Positions 6,701 to 14,963 of a stretch of DNA of 64,000 nt are shown here, one piece after another. Each line of letters starts with the position of its first letter. Position 1 is the first letter of the stretch. This stretch comes from Marinobacter sp. MDS2. Lineage in GTDB: Bacteria; Pseudomonadota; Gammaproteobacteria; Pseudomonadales; Oleiphilaceae. Where the stretch lies: positions 806,001 through 870,000 of the forward strand of contig NZ_JAVAJF010000001.1 of the NCBI RefSeq assembly GCF_030718085.1, written 5' to 3'. The notes beneath the pieces are model-generated. The model did no database searches. It saw nothing but the letters and a program-made list of their open reading frames with translations, and was not told where the DNA came from. A program made the translations under genes and the position numbers.

Positions 6701-8902
6701 TTGAGGCGTTCGGTTGTCTTTCTTGGCCTTTGTTTGTTGTTTTTCGGTATGCCTACCCAGGCAAACCCTTTGTCTCTGCCCGGTATTCCGGGCTTTTCCG
6801 CGCAGGAAGATAAAGACGAGAAATCACCGGAAGAGCTTCAGGCTTCGCTGGAAGTCACCATTCAAGCGCTGGAGAACGATGAAGAACGCTCAGCGCTGGT
6901 GCAGCAACTCAAAGCCATTCAAGCAGGGCTCGAAGCGCAGTCTTCATCGGCAATAGGCGGCGCCTCTGAAGGAGAAGGTTTACTCGGGGCGCTTGCAGTC
7001 TTTTTTAACGATGACAACAGCAGTGCCGACAATACTCCGCCCAGCTATCTTTCCATTTGGAAAACACACTTTCAGAACGCCTACACCGCCGCCCGCACAT
7101 TGCTGAACAGCGCATCCCCCCGTGTACTGGCCGAAACTACCGCGGGGCTGGCCGTTTGGTTGGCGGTGTTGTGGGGGCTTTCCCGGCTGGGCCAAGTGTT
7201 TTTTGTTTGGCGGGATTGGCCTCTTCAGATGCCCCGAAATCCCAGGCCATGGCTTCTTGCCGTGCATTTCCTCAGGCGGATTCTGCCTTGGCTGCTGACC
7301 TTTATCGGGCTACTCACCGGGTTGCCAACGTTCGGCATATCCGAGGCCGCACAGACCACCGTAATGATTCTGGCGTACACCGGCCTCAGCGCCCGCATTC
7401 TGACCTCGTTATTCGACGTGATGATTTCCGTCTTCTCCAATGGCCATCGCTTGCCGGCGGTGATGATACTGCGCCGACGCATGTTGCTACCGCTGTTCAT
7501 CATCGGCGCTCTCTTCGCCCTTGAGGATTCTTTAAGCACCGTGGAACTCACCCAACAGCTTGGCCCGGAACTGGCCCGCGCACTGGCCTTGGTATTCAGC
7601 GTGATTGCGGCACTGATGAGCTTCTACCTGATTGTTCGCAACCGTCGGCCGGTTACCCATCTGATTCGCAACCGCTCTTATAACCAACGTAAAAACGAAG
7701 GTGTTTCACGCGAAATCATCGCTCTACTGGCCCGGCTTTGGCACATCCCGCTGCTGGTAGCGATCAGCGCCTCGGTGGTGGCGGTGTTCATCAACGGTGG
7801 CGAGGCCGATGCGGCGCTTGGAAAAGCCATGATTTGCGCCCTACTTCTGGCACTGACCCTTGCCTTGCAGGGACTGCTAGGCATCCAACAGAACCGATCC
7901 AAACATCGCTCTTTGAGCACGTTTAGCCACAGATTGGTGCGCTTCGGCTACAACCTGATTCAGGCTTCTGCCTGGCTGCTGTTCTTCGAATTAACCCTGC
8001 AAATCTGGGGCTTGTCGCTGTTCGGCTTGGCTGGCAAGCCTTCCGTCAGCGTTGGCCTTGCGGGTAGCCTGATGGGCGTCGTTGCCATTCTGTTGGCGGC
8101 AAAACTGACGTGGATCTTTATAGACGAGCTACTGGAACGCGCCATGGGCGGTGGCGAGCGCAAAAAGCGAATCAAAACCGCCCGAGCGCAGACCATTCTG
8201 CCCATCGCCCGCAACACACTGCTGATCACCGTTCTGATCATTGCCACCTTGGTGAGCCTGTCTACCTTGGGCGTAGACGTTACACCCCTGCTGGCCGGTG
8301 CCGGTATTATCGGCCTTGCCGTGGGTTTTGGCGCGCAAACACTGGTACAGGACTTGATCACCGGCCTGTTTATTGTGGTGGAAGACTCCATGTCGGTGGG
8401 GGATTTCGTACAGATCAACGGATTCATGGGCACCGTGGAAGGCTTCAACCTGCGTACCGTGCGCCTGCGGGACCTTGAAGGCGTGGTGCACCACATCACC
8501 TTCAGCAAAATCAGCTCCATTCACAACATGTCGCGCCAGTTTGGTATTGCGCTACTCAAAATCCGTATCCCCCGGGAACTGCCCATCGACGACGCCATAT
8601 TGCTGATGAACGAAACCGCCGACGACCTGCGCCTGCAGCCCGACATGCGCTGGCTGATCTGGTCGCCGCTGGAAATGCAGGGCATTCACGCCTTCGAAGA
8701 AGGCTGCCCGGTGCTGCGGATGCGCATGCGCACCAAGCCGGAGTACCAATGGGACGTATCCCGCGCCTTCAACTTGCTGCTGAAGCGGAAAATGGAAGAA
8801 CGCTACATCGACGTGGCCGCGCCGCGGATCAGCGTGCAAATGGAAGGCGAAGGTGGCAGCGGCTCCGCATACCTGGAGCGCCGCGGGCAGAGCGAGGTTT
8901 GA
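6701..8902 (+). CDS. Large MscS-family mechanosensitive ion channel
   Basis: About 733 aa inner-membrane protein. It has an N-terminal signal-like segment ending near TQANPLSL, a periplasmic helical region with EELQASLEVTIQALENDEE, then around ten hydrophobic segments. The conserved MscS pore and vestibule start is about residue 520 (TPLLAGAGIIGLAVGFGAQT, then VQDLITGLFIVVEDSMSVGDFV). Size and layout resemble the YbiO-type channels that open on hypo-osmotic shock. The start is assigned to the TTG at 6701, six nt after AGAGGT. A TTG at 6683 is the alternative and has no ribosome site. There is no ATG start option. Confidence 0.85.
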   Translation: MRRSVVFLGLCLLFFGMPTQANPLSLPGIPGFSAQEDKDEKSPEELQASLEVTIQALENDEERSALVQQLKAIQAGLEAQSSSAIGGASEGEGLLGALAVFFNDDNSSADNTPPSYLSIWKTHFQNAYTAARTLLNSASPRVLAETTAGLAVWLAVLWGLSRLGQVFFVWRDWPLQMPRNPRPWLLAVHFLRRILPWLLTFIGLLTGLPTFGISEAAQTTVMILAYTGLSARILTSLFDVMISVFSNGHRLPAVMILRRRMLLPLFIIGALFALEDSLSTVELTQQLGPELARALALVFSVIAALMSFYLIVRNRRPVTHLIRNRSYNQRKNEGVSREIIALLARLWHIPLLVAISASVVAVFINGGEADAALGKAMICALLLALTLALQGLLGIQQNRSKHRSLSTFSHRLVRFGYNLIQASAWLLFFELTLQIWGLSLFGLAGKPSVSVGLAGSLMGVVAILLAAKLTWIFIDELLERAMGGGERKKRIKTARAQTILPIARNTLLITVLIIATLVSLSTLGVDVTPLLAGAGIIGLAVGFGAQTLVQDLITGLFIVVEDSMSVGDFVQINGFMGTVEGFNLRTVRLRDLEGVVHHITFSKISSIHNMSRQFGIALLKIRIPRELPIDDAILLMNETADDLRLQPDMRWLIWSPLEMQGIHAFEEGCPVLRMRMRTKPEYQWDVSRAFNLLLKRKMEERYIDVAAPRISVQMEGEGGSGSAYLERRGQSEV

Positions 8903-8910
8903 TCGTGAAC

Positions 8911-8923
8911 GGGGTCAGACCCC
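8911..8923. repeat. Single GGGGTCAGACCCC palindrome (R8)
   Basis: A lone 13-bp palindromic core, without a partner half, located 8 bp after the stop codon of the mechanosensitive channel gene. It may be a remnant of a full repeat. Confidence 0.7.
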
Positions 8924-9001
8924 AATTTATTCTACGGCCATGATATCCTTGCCGCCCTATTTTTATCAGTTACGCTCACTTCAAACAGTTTAGGTTTTAT
9001 T

Positions 9002-9388
9002 ATGCGAATGATTATTCGGGCATTTTTCCGCCTGCTCCGCTTGGTTCTGACTCCGTTTATGTTGCTTTCAGAGAAACTCAGTACGCCTAAGGCCATCGAA
9101 CGCTCGCCGGAGCGGCAGGCTGAAGTTGATAAAGCCACCGAAAGCCTGGCGCTCTATGAGTTCCGCGCTTGCCCGTTTTGTATCAAGGTTCGGAAGGAGA
9201 TGGCCCGGTTAGGGATAAATATTGAGCGGCGGGATGCGCAGCGTGATCCGGAGCATCGGGAGGCACTGTTGGAGGGTGGTGGGGCTGTTAAGGTTCCTTG
9301 TTTGTTGATTGTGGATGAGCGGGGTGCTGAGCGGTGGATGTATGAGTCTGGGGATATTAATGGTTGGTTGGGAAGGGAGTTTGGGTGA
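9002..9388 (+). CDS. Membrane-anchored glutaredoxin-like protein
   Basis: Encodes 128 aa. An N-terminal hydrophobic stretch (about residues 4-22) could anchor or export it. A thioredoxin-fold glutaredoxin domain follows, with active site CPFC at residues 57-60 (EFRACPFCIKVRKEMARLG), a cis-proline motif KVPCLLIVD and a glutathione-binding-like YESGDINGWL. It resembles glutaredoxins/GST N-domains with dithiol chemistry. The substrate is unknown. The stop is followed by the convergent pilin gene about 40 bp away. Confidence 0.8.
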   Translation: MRMIIRAFFRLLRLVLTPFMLLSEKLSTPKAIERSPERQAEVDKATESLALYEFRACPFCIKVRKEMARLGINIERRDAQRDPEHREALLEGGGAVKVPCLLIVDERGAERWMYESGDINGWLGREFG

Positions 9389-9429
9389 GTGGGTTGGTGC
9401 CCACTCATACTAGGCCCAGATAAAACCGG

Positions 9430-9867
9430 TCACAGCCGACATCCAGGCGGCAAGTAAGAGGCTTTCCAACCAGCTGCTGCGCTCGGATCAATAACACATT
9501 CCCACGTTCCCGAAGGGCTGCGCTCGAGGCTCAGAATCACACCTGACAAATTTGGGTGAGCTTTGCCCCCTAAGGTCACCTGAAGCTGACCAGAGCCGTC
9601 GGCATTGCGCACGCCTATATTCACAGCCTGACGGCCTGAAGTGAGGTTGGATGGGGTGTATCCGATATCGCTATTTGTCACGCTACCGCTTGAGCCAACT
9701 CGCTCCTCAAACGGAGTTTTGTAGGCTGACAATTCACCAACAGCTCGGGTTATTTGGGTTTTTACAATGTAATGCTGGTAGCTTGGAATCGCAATTGCTG
9801 CAAGAATTCCGATGATTGCGACGACGATTGTCAATTCAATCAGCGTAAAACCGGTATTATTTTCCAT
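9430..9867 (-). CDS. Type IV pilin, second copy
   Basis: Encodes about 145 aa. It has a short leader MENNTG, cleavage before [19 protein letters not shown] and Glu5 of the mature protein, then the long hydrophobic alpha-1 helix (IAIPSYQHYIVKTQ). Two cysteines near the C-terminus (WECVID ... PPGCRL) would form the D-loop disulfide. The start was set at 9867 because upstream in-frame codons would put a non-leader extension before the pilin leader. It is the downstream neighbour of the main pilin on the same strand, but a terminator lies between them (10013-10047), so it may be less expressed or have its own promoter. Whether it is a major or accessory pilin cannot be told. Confidence 0.88.
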   Translation of the reverse strand: MENNTGFTLIELTIVVAIIGILAAIAIPSYQHYIVKTQITRAVGELSAYKTPFEERVGSSGSVTNSDIGYTPSNLTSGRQAVNIGVRNADGSGQLQVTLGGKAHPNLSGVILSLERSPSGTWECVIDPSAAAGWKASYLPPGCRL

Positions 9868-10012
9868 ATGGCCAAGCTCTATTGATTGCAAGCCACAAAA
9901 TCTTGAAAATTTTATTGCCCACAAGTAGCAGATTCACAAGTGCCCAAAAAACTCGAACTTTATTGCACTATTTAAACGAACCTAGAACCCTACTTAGAGT
10001 ATCCAGCGCTCA

Positions 10013-10047
10013 CCAAAAAGGCTCGGGGTTCAAGACCACCGAGCCTT
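10013..10047 (-). terminator. Rho-independent terminator of the main pilin gene
   Basis: Read on the minus strand, AAGGCTCGG and CCGAGCCTT pair around a 12-nt loop and are followed by a run of T (the AAAAA at 10015-10019 on the plus strand). It lies 54 bp after the stop of the pilin at 10101-10553 and before the second pilin. Confidence 0.8.
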
Positions 10048-10100
10048 CAGAGGCATACTCACAAACCGCCTCTCAACAACCTATAATGCCCTAACCAGAG

Positions 10101-10553
10101 TTATAGTGCTGTGATAGTTGATCCCCCGGTGCAACCACTGGGCGTTAGATCGGCATCAGCATCAGTTGCGCACGTCCAAACACCAGCAGTACTGCGGGCA
10201 AGCTCGATTATCTTACTATTAACTTGTGGAGTTCCCGAAATAGTGCATTGAATCTGAGCAGCACCCGTATTAACGATTTTTGTTTTGACCGTCCCACATC
10301 GATCGCTAGTAGCAAGACCAATCTTTGCAATATCAGTAATCGCCGTACCCCCGACCCCTTCGTTAATCAAAACCTCAGCTTGGGTTTTTCCGGGTGTCAC
10401 TTCCGCCAAAGCTGTAGTCACCTGAGATTTTGCAACATAATCCTGATAAGCAGGAATCGCCACAGCCGCCAAAATACCAATGATCGCAACAACGATCATC
10501 AATTCAATCAGAGTAAAACCCTGCTGCCCTTTGTTCATTTGAATCTTTTGCAT
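10101..10553 (-). CDS. pilA: Type IV major pilin PilA
   Basis: About 150-aa prepilin. The leader is [12 protein letters not shown], with PilD cleavage before [19 protein letters not shown] and [13 protein letters not shown]. Two cysteine pairs are visible: CGTVKTK...IQC in the middle and [16 protein letters not shown] at the end, the latter being the classical C-terminal D-region. The ATG at 10553 has an AGAGGT ribosome site. The in-frame ORF continues upstream but without pilin features. The gene is divergent from pilB, with a sigma-54 type promoter about 90 bp before the start and its own terminator. This points to high, RpoN-dependent expression. Confidence 0.93.
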   Translation of the reverse strand: MQKIQMNKGQQGFTLIELMIVVAIIGILAAVAIPAYQDYVAKSQVTTALAEVTPGKTQAEVLINEGVGGTAITDIAKIGLATSDRCGTVKTKIVNTGAAQIQCTISGTPQVNSKIIELARSTAGVWTCATDADADLTPSGCTGGSTITAL

Positions 10554-10643
10554 AATTCGACCTCTATGTCGTTTTTTGGTTCTTAGTAGCTCCGGGGCGG
10601 TGGAGCGTAACCCCGTGACCGCTTTGAGCTTGGAGTAAGTTAA

Positions 10644-10658
10644 GCATCGCGCGTGCCA
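10644..10658 (-). promoter_or_regulatory. Sigma-54 (RpoN) promoter of pilA
   Basis: On the minus strand the sequence reads TGGCACGCGCGATGC. It has a GG at -24 and a GC at -12 with exactly 10 nt between them and a single deviation (ATGC instead of TTGC) from the consensus. It points at pilA with a leader of about 80 nt. RpoN-dependent pilA promoters driven by PilR are established in Pseudomonas. Confidence 0.8.
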
Positions 10659-10711
10659 AATGCAAGATACCATACGTAAACAGCGCTCACTCAATGAGTT
10701 AACGCACCTGC

Positions 10712-10725
10712 GTGACGTCCGTCAC
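10712..10725. promoter_or_regulatory. Palindrome GTGACG-TC-CGTCAC, candidate activator site
   Basis: A perfect inverted repeat located about 55 bp upstream of the -24 element of the pilA sigma-54 promoter. It shares the TGAC/GTCA half-site with the palindrome at 10768-10784. The position suits an enhancer-binding activator such as PilR. That assignment is inference. Confidence 0.5.
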
Positions 10726-10767
10726 ACAACGACAAAGAGCACACCCCTAGCCGAAAAATGGCCGTGA

Positions 10768-10784
10768 GTGACAAATTTTGTCAC
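10768..10784. promoter_or_regulatory. Palindrome GTGACAAA-T-TTTGTCAC, candidate activator site
   Basis: A perfect 8+8 bp inverted repeat about 110 bp upstream of the pilA -24 element. The GTGAC half-sites match the neighbouring palindrome at 10712-10725, with about 57 bp between centres, i.e. five to six helical turns. It is plausibly a second site for the same bEBP activator. Confidence 0.5.
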
Positions 10785-10951
10785 CGAGCCGCCAGACTGA
10801 AGCGTCATCAATCTGAAGACTCCCCTTGTACTATCGCAACCAAAAACCAAACTTGAGATCCAGCAACCTTTCCAAACCTACCCACTACATCTAAACTCTA
10901 TGCTCATAAATACGTGATTCAGCCACTTACGAGACTTTCCTCAGAGCACTT

Positions 10952-12664
10952 ATGGCGAGCAATAACCGAAACGTAACGCTTACGGGCCTGGCCCGTCGAT
11001 TTGTCGATGACGGGCTTCTGGACGAGGACATCGCGAAAGATGCGTTCACCCAAGCATCCGAGAATCGCACCCCTCTCATCACTTACCTTACTCAGAATGA
11101 TCTGGCTGACAGTTCCAAACTAGCCTTCTCTGCTGCGATGGAGTTCGGCATTTCTGTTCTCGACCTGGATTCTTTCTTGCCAGAGATGATGCCGGAGAAG
11201 TCTGTCGACGAAAAACTGATCCGAAAGCACAACGCCCTGCCTCTCTATAAAAGAGGCAATCGGCTCTTTATTGCCGTTTCTGACCCAACCAACATTCAGG
11301 CGCTCGACGAGATCAAGTTCAACACCGGGCTGAGCACCGATGCTGTTCTTGTCGACGATGCAAAACTGCGTTCCGCTATTGAGAAATACTTGGAATCCCA
11401 TGACACATCCATGGGCGACCTTGACGATGCCGACCTTGAAGGCGTTGAAACGGAGGGCGGCGACACTGAAGAAGATAACGCCGCATCAACCGCGGAGGTT
11501 GACGATGCGCCTATCGTCAAGTACGTCAACAAGATGCTTCTTGACGCCATTCGTGGCGGCGCCTCGGATATTCACTTCGAGCCTTACGAAAAAACTTATC
11601 GAGTCCGCTATCGCACCGACGGCATTTTGAAAGAAGTCTCTCGACCCTCTATCAAACTTGCACCCAAGATTTCTGCTCGCGTGAAAATCATGGCGCAACT
11701 GGACATCTCTGAACGGCGGGTGCCGCAGGATGGCCGGATCAAGATGAAGCTGTCCAAAACCAAGGCCATCGACTTCCGGGTAAATACCCTGCCGACGCTT
11801 TGGGGTGAGAAAATCGTTCTACGGATACTCGATCCTAGCCAGGCAAAATTGGGCATCGACGTGCTTGGCTACGAAGAGGACCAGAAGCAACTTTACCTCG
11901 AGGCTCTTGAACAGCCTCAAGGGATGATTCTGGTCACCGGCCCCACCGGTTCAGGTAAAACGGTTTCTCTGTACACTGGCCTGAACATTTTGAACACCAA
12001 CGAGCGGAATATTTCGACTGCGGAAGACCCTGCCGAAATTAACTTGGAAGGCATCAACCAGGTAAACGTGAATACAAAGGTAGGGCTCGGTTTTGCCGAA
12101 GCCCTCCGTGCGTTCCTCCGGCAAGACCCCGACGTGATCATGGTCGGTGAGATCCGGGATTTGGAAACCGCGAACATTGCTATAAAGGCATCTCAAACAG
12201 GTCACTTGGTTTTATCTACCCTTCACACCAATAGTGCAGCGGAAACCCTCACCCGAATGATGAATATGGGTGTTCCAGCGTTCAACATCGCCACGTCTGT
12301 GAGCCTGATCATCGCTCAGCGTCTAGGCCGTCGCTTGTGTAGCTGCAAACAAGCAGCAGACGTCCCAAAAGACGTGCTTTTAGCCGAAGGGTTCACACAG
12401 GAACAAATTGACACAGGGTTCACGTTGTTCCGCCCCAAGGGCTGTGATAAATGCAGTGGTGGGTATAAAGGCCGCGTCGGTATTTATGAGGTGGTCAAGA
12501 TTACAGACGATCTGGCGAACATGATTATGGAAGAGGCCAGTTCGATTCAAATAGCTAAAAAAGCGCAGGCCGAGGGCTTCCGCACTCTCAGGCAGTCAGC
12601 TCTGATGAAGGTAATTCAGGGCGTGACCAGCCTTGAAGAAGCCAACCGCGTGACGAAGGATTAA
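10952..12664 (+). CDS. pilB: Type IV pilus extension ATPase PilB
   Basis: Encodes 570 aa, a cytoplasmic hexameric ATPase that powers pilus assembly. The N-terminal GSPII_E/MshEN-type domain covers roughly residues 1-150, followed by an acidic linker rich in D and E (DDADLEGVETEGGDTEED). The ATPase core has Walker A GPTGSGKT at residues 330-337, the Asp/His boxes (GEIRDLETANIAIKASQTGH, STLHTNSA) and the tetracysteine zinc motif CSCK ... CDKC. It is followed 2 bp later by pilC, forming pilB-pilC-pilD. Confidence 0.95.
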   Translation: MASNNRNVTLTGLARRFVDDGLLDEDIAKDAFTQASENRTPLITYLTQNDLADSSKLAFSAAMEFGISVLDLDSFLPEMMPEKSVDEKLIRKHNALPLYKRGNRLFIAVSDPTNIQALDEIKFNTGLSTDAVLVDDAKLRSAIEKYLESHDTSMGDLDDADLEGVETEGGDTEEDNAASTAEVDDAPIVKYVNKMLLDAIRGGASDIHFEPYEKTYRVRYRTDGILKEVSRPSIKLAPKISARVKIMAQLDISERRVPQDGRIKMKLSKTKAIDFRVNTLPTLWGEKIVLRILDPSQAKLGIDVLGYEEDQKQLYLEALEQPQGMILVTGPTGSGKTVSLYTGLNILNTNERNISTAEDPAEINLEGINQVNVNTKVGLGFAEALRAFLRQDPDVIMVGEIRDLETANIAIKASQTGHLVLSTLHTNSAAETLTRMMNMGVPAFNIATSVSLIIAQRLGRRLCSCKQAADVPKDVLLAEGFTQEQIDTGFTLFRPKGCDKCSGGYKGRVGIYEVVKITDDLANMIMEEASSIQIAKKAQAEGFRTLRQSALMKVIQGVTSLEEANRVTKD

Positions 12665-12666
12665 GC

Positions 12667-13887
12667 ATGGCAGAAAAATCGCAAAAGCTGGAAGCGTACG
12701 TTTGGGAAGGCAAAGACCGAAAGGGCAACAAGACCAAGGGTGAGCTGAACGGCGTCAGCTTGGCTTTGGTTAAAGCCCAACTTCGCAAACAAGGCATTAT
12801 TCCAGACAAAGTTAAAAAGAAGCCGAAGCCCTTGTTTGGCGGCAGCAAGAAAATTACGCCTTTTGACATTGCCATGCTTACGCGCCAGCTAGCAACCATG
12901 ATGAAAGCAGGTGTCCCATTGGTGCAAAGCTTTGACATCGTAGCGGACGGGCTTGAGAACAAAGGCCTTCAAGAGCTCGTAATGTCAATTCGGAATGACA
13001 TTTCTTCGGGCACCAGCTTCGCCGGCGCTTTGCGCAAGCACCCAAAATATTTCAATGAGTTGTACTGTAATCTCGTTGACTCGGGTGAACAGGCGGGTGC
13101 GCTAGAATCCATGCTTGATCGAATTGCGACTTATCTTGAGAAAACAGAACTTCTCAAGAAAAAAGTTAAAAAAGCGATGACCTACCCCATAGCCATCATC
13201 GTCGTTGCGATCATTGTCACGGCGATATTGCTCATTAAGGTAGTTCCGCAATTTGAAAGCCTGTTTTCCGGATTCGGCGCTGAGCTCCCTGTGTTCACGC
13301 AAATGGTTGTGCGCCTGTCGGAATGGATGCAGAGCTGGTGGTTTATTGTGCTTCTCGGTATTGTCGGCACGATTTTCTTGTTCAAAGAAGCTAAAACGCG
13401 ATCTCAGAAATTCTCGGATTTCGTGGACAAGTACGTTTTGAAACTGCCCGTAGTCGGGGAAATCCTGGATAAATCCGCCGTTGCTAAGTTTGGCCGGGTT
13501 CTATCGACAACATTTGCGGCAGGTGTTCCATTGGTTGACGCGCTGGATTCCGTGGCTGGCGCAACTGGCAATGCCGTTTATCGTGATGCGATCATGAACA
13601 TCAAAAACGACGTTTCAAGCGGCACTCAGCTTCAGGCCACCATGCGCCAGCAAGATGTGTTCCCGGTTATGGCGGTTCAGCTGACAGCGATTGGTGAAGA
13701 ATCCGGCAACTTGGACGAGATGCTAGAGAAAGTTGCCGTGCATTACGAAGCAGTGGTCGATGACATGGTGGACAACCTGACAGCACTCATGGAACCCATG
13801 ATTATGGCTGTTCTCGGGGTCCTGGTTGGTGGCTTGATTATTGCCATGTATCTGCCGATCTTCCAGATGGGTCAGGTTGTCGGCTAA
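12667..13887 (+). CDS. pilC: Type IV pilus inner-membrane platform protein PilC
   Basis: Encodes 406 aa. It has two T2SSF domains, each with the family pattern (FDIAMLTRQLATMMKAGVPLVQ at about residues 60-80; AKFGRVLSTTFAAGVPLVDAL at about 270-290) and hydrophobic helices near residues 175-200, 220-235 and 380-400. PilC couples the PilB motor to pilin insertion. The start follows the pilB stop after 2 nt. A 29-nt GC-rich inverted repeat (TCACCCTCCC...GAGAGGGTGA, 13925-13953) lies in the gap to pilD and may weaken or pause read-through. Confidence 0.95.
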   Translation: MAEKSQKLEAYVWEGKDRKGNKTKGELNGVSLALVKAQLRKQGIIPDKVKKKPKPLFGGSKKITPFDIAMLTRQLATMMKAGVPLVQSFDIVADGLENKGLQELVMSIRNDISSGTSFAGALRKHPKYFNELYCNLVDSGEQAGALESMLDRIATYLEKTELLKKKVKKAMTYPIAIIVVAIIVTAILLIKVVPQFESLFSGFGAELPVFTQMVVRLSEWMQSWWFIVLLGIVGTIFLFKEAKTRSQKFSDFVDKYVLKLPVVGEILDKSAVAKFGRVLSTTFAAGVPLVDALDSVAGATGNAVYRDAIMNIKNDVSSGTQLQATMRQQDVFPVMAVQLTAIGEESGNLDEMLEKVAVHYEAVVDDMVDNLTALMEPMIMAVLGVLVGGLIIAMYLPIFQMGQVVG

Positions 13888-13924
13888 CCGACTTCTTCAC
13901 TCGCCGACACACTCATCAATCTTC

Positions 13925-13953
13925 TCACCCTCCCCCGCAACGGGAGAGGGTGA
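13925..13953. terminator. GC-rich hairpin between pilC and pilD
   Basis: TCACCCTCCCCCG and CGGGAGAGGGTGA pair around CAA. There is no T-run on either side, so it is a hairpin of uncertain function (attenuation, RNA stabilisation or a REP-like repeat) rather than a clear intrinsic terminator. Confidence 0.45.
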
Positions 13954-14009
13954 TTCGAAAACCGGATTCACACTCCTTCGGGAGCAAAAAGTTCACAAAC
14001 GAGCCCCCA

Positions 14010-14885
14010 ATGCCATCACTAGAAACCTTCCTCGCACCCCCCTGGCTTCTCTACACTACAATCACCTTACTCTCCCTATGCATCGGCAGCTTCCTGAACG
14101 TGGTCATCCTGCGCTTGCCCAAAATGATGCATCAGGACTGGCGCTGCCAGTGCGAGGAATTTCTTGAGGTGCCGGAAGAAAAGCGCAAAAACGAAACGCA
14201 GATAACACTCTCAAAGCCAGCCTCTACCTGCCCGTCCTGCGGCCACCAAATCCGAGCCTGGGAAAATATCCCGGTCGTCAGCTGGCTGCTACTCGGCGGC
14301 AAATGTTCTTCCTGCAAAACCCGAATTTCACCCCGTTATCCTTTGATTGAAGCGTTTACAGCTGCGGCTTCGGTGGTCACAGTTTGTTTGCTGGGCCCTA
14401 CGGAAGCTTCGCTCTGGGCGTTGCTGTTAATCTGGGCCTTGGTTGCACTCACAGTGATCGATTTTGATACTCAACTTCTGCCTGACAGCATCACTCTCCC
14501 CTTGATGTGGCTAGGCTTGGTGCTGAATTATTTCGGTGTGCTTACAGATTTCGAGAGTGCCTTCTGGGGTGCGGTAGCGGGCTACCTATCGCTTTGGTCG
14601 GTTTACTGGCTGTTCAAGTTGCTAACTGGCAAGGAAGGTATGGGGCATGGGGATTTCAAGCTACTGGCCGCCTTGGGTGCCTGGCTGGGTTGGCAGATGT
14701 TGCCGGCGGTGATTTTGCTGTCGTCGTTGGTGGGTGCCGTTGTTGGTATTAGTTTGATGGTGTTCCGCAAGCATGGGCGGGAGGTGCCGATTCCGTTTGG
14801 GCCGTATTTGGCGGTGGCCGGGGTGATTTGTTTGTGGTTTGGGGCGGAGATTGTTTCGGCTTGGTATGGGTTTCTTGGGGTTTGA
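14010..14885 (+). CDS. pilD: Prepilin peptidase / N-methyltransferase PilD
   Basis: Encodes 291 aa, an inner-membrane aspartyl protease that cleaves prepilin leaders and N-methylates the new N-terminal Phe. It starts MPSLETFLAPPWLLYTT, then GSFLNVVILRLPKM. The cytoplasmic loop holds the zinc-binding pairs CPSCGHQ and CSSCKTR. The catalytic aspartates sit in VIDFDTQLLPD (about residue 150) and in the GMGHGDFKLLAALG motif (about residue 213). The ATG at 14010 is preferred over the in-frame ATG at 13950, which would add an unrelated extension reading through the hairpin. It processes both pilins of this locus. Confidence 0.94.
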   Translation: MPSLETFLAPPWLLYTTITLLSLCIGSFLNVVILRLPKMMHQDWRCQCEEFLEVPEEKRKNETQITLSKPASTCPSCGHQIRAWENIPVVSWLLLGGKCSSCKTRISPRYPLIEAFTAAASVVTVCLLGPTEASLWALLLIWALVALTVIDFDTQLLPDSITLPLMWLGLVLNYFGVLTDFESAFWGAVAGYLSLWSVYWLFKLLTGKEGMGHGDFKLLAALGAWLGWQMLPAVILLSSLVGAVVGISLMVFRKHGREVPIPFGPYLAVAGVICLWFGAEIVSAWYGFLGV

Positions 14886-14913
14886 GCCCTTGGGAGTTTA
14901 GTTAGGCCTTGGT

Positions 14914-14941
14914 GGGGTCAGGCCTCGCAGGGCCCGACCCC
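14914..14941. repeat. Degenerate GGGGTCAGGCCTC...GGGCCCGACCCC repeat (R9)
   Basis: It resembles the short palindromic form (R4, R5, R7) with several substitutions, most of them on both sides so that pairing is partly kept. Located between pilD and coaE. Confidence 0.6.
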
Positions 14942-14963
14942 TTTGTAGATTGGTAAGCATGGA

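Larger units (their letters stand above)
10554..10951. other. 398-bp divergent regulatory region between pilA and pilB
   Basis: No gene is seen here. The half near pilA holds the sigma-54 promoter and two palindromes, both listed separately. The half near pilB is A+T-richer (about 10840-10930), and I could not assign a convincing sigma-70 promoter for pilBCD in it. Confidence 0.6.
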
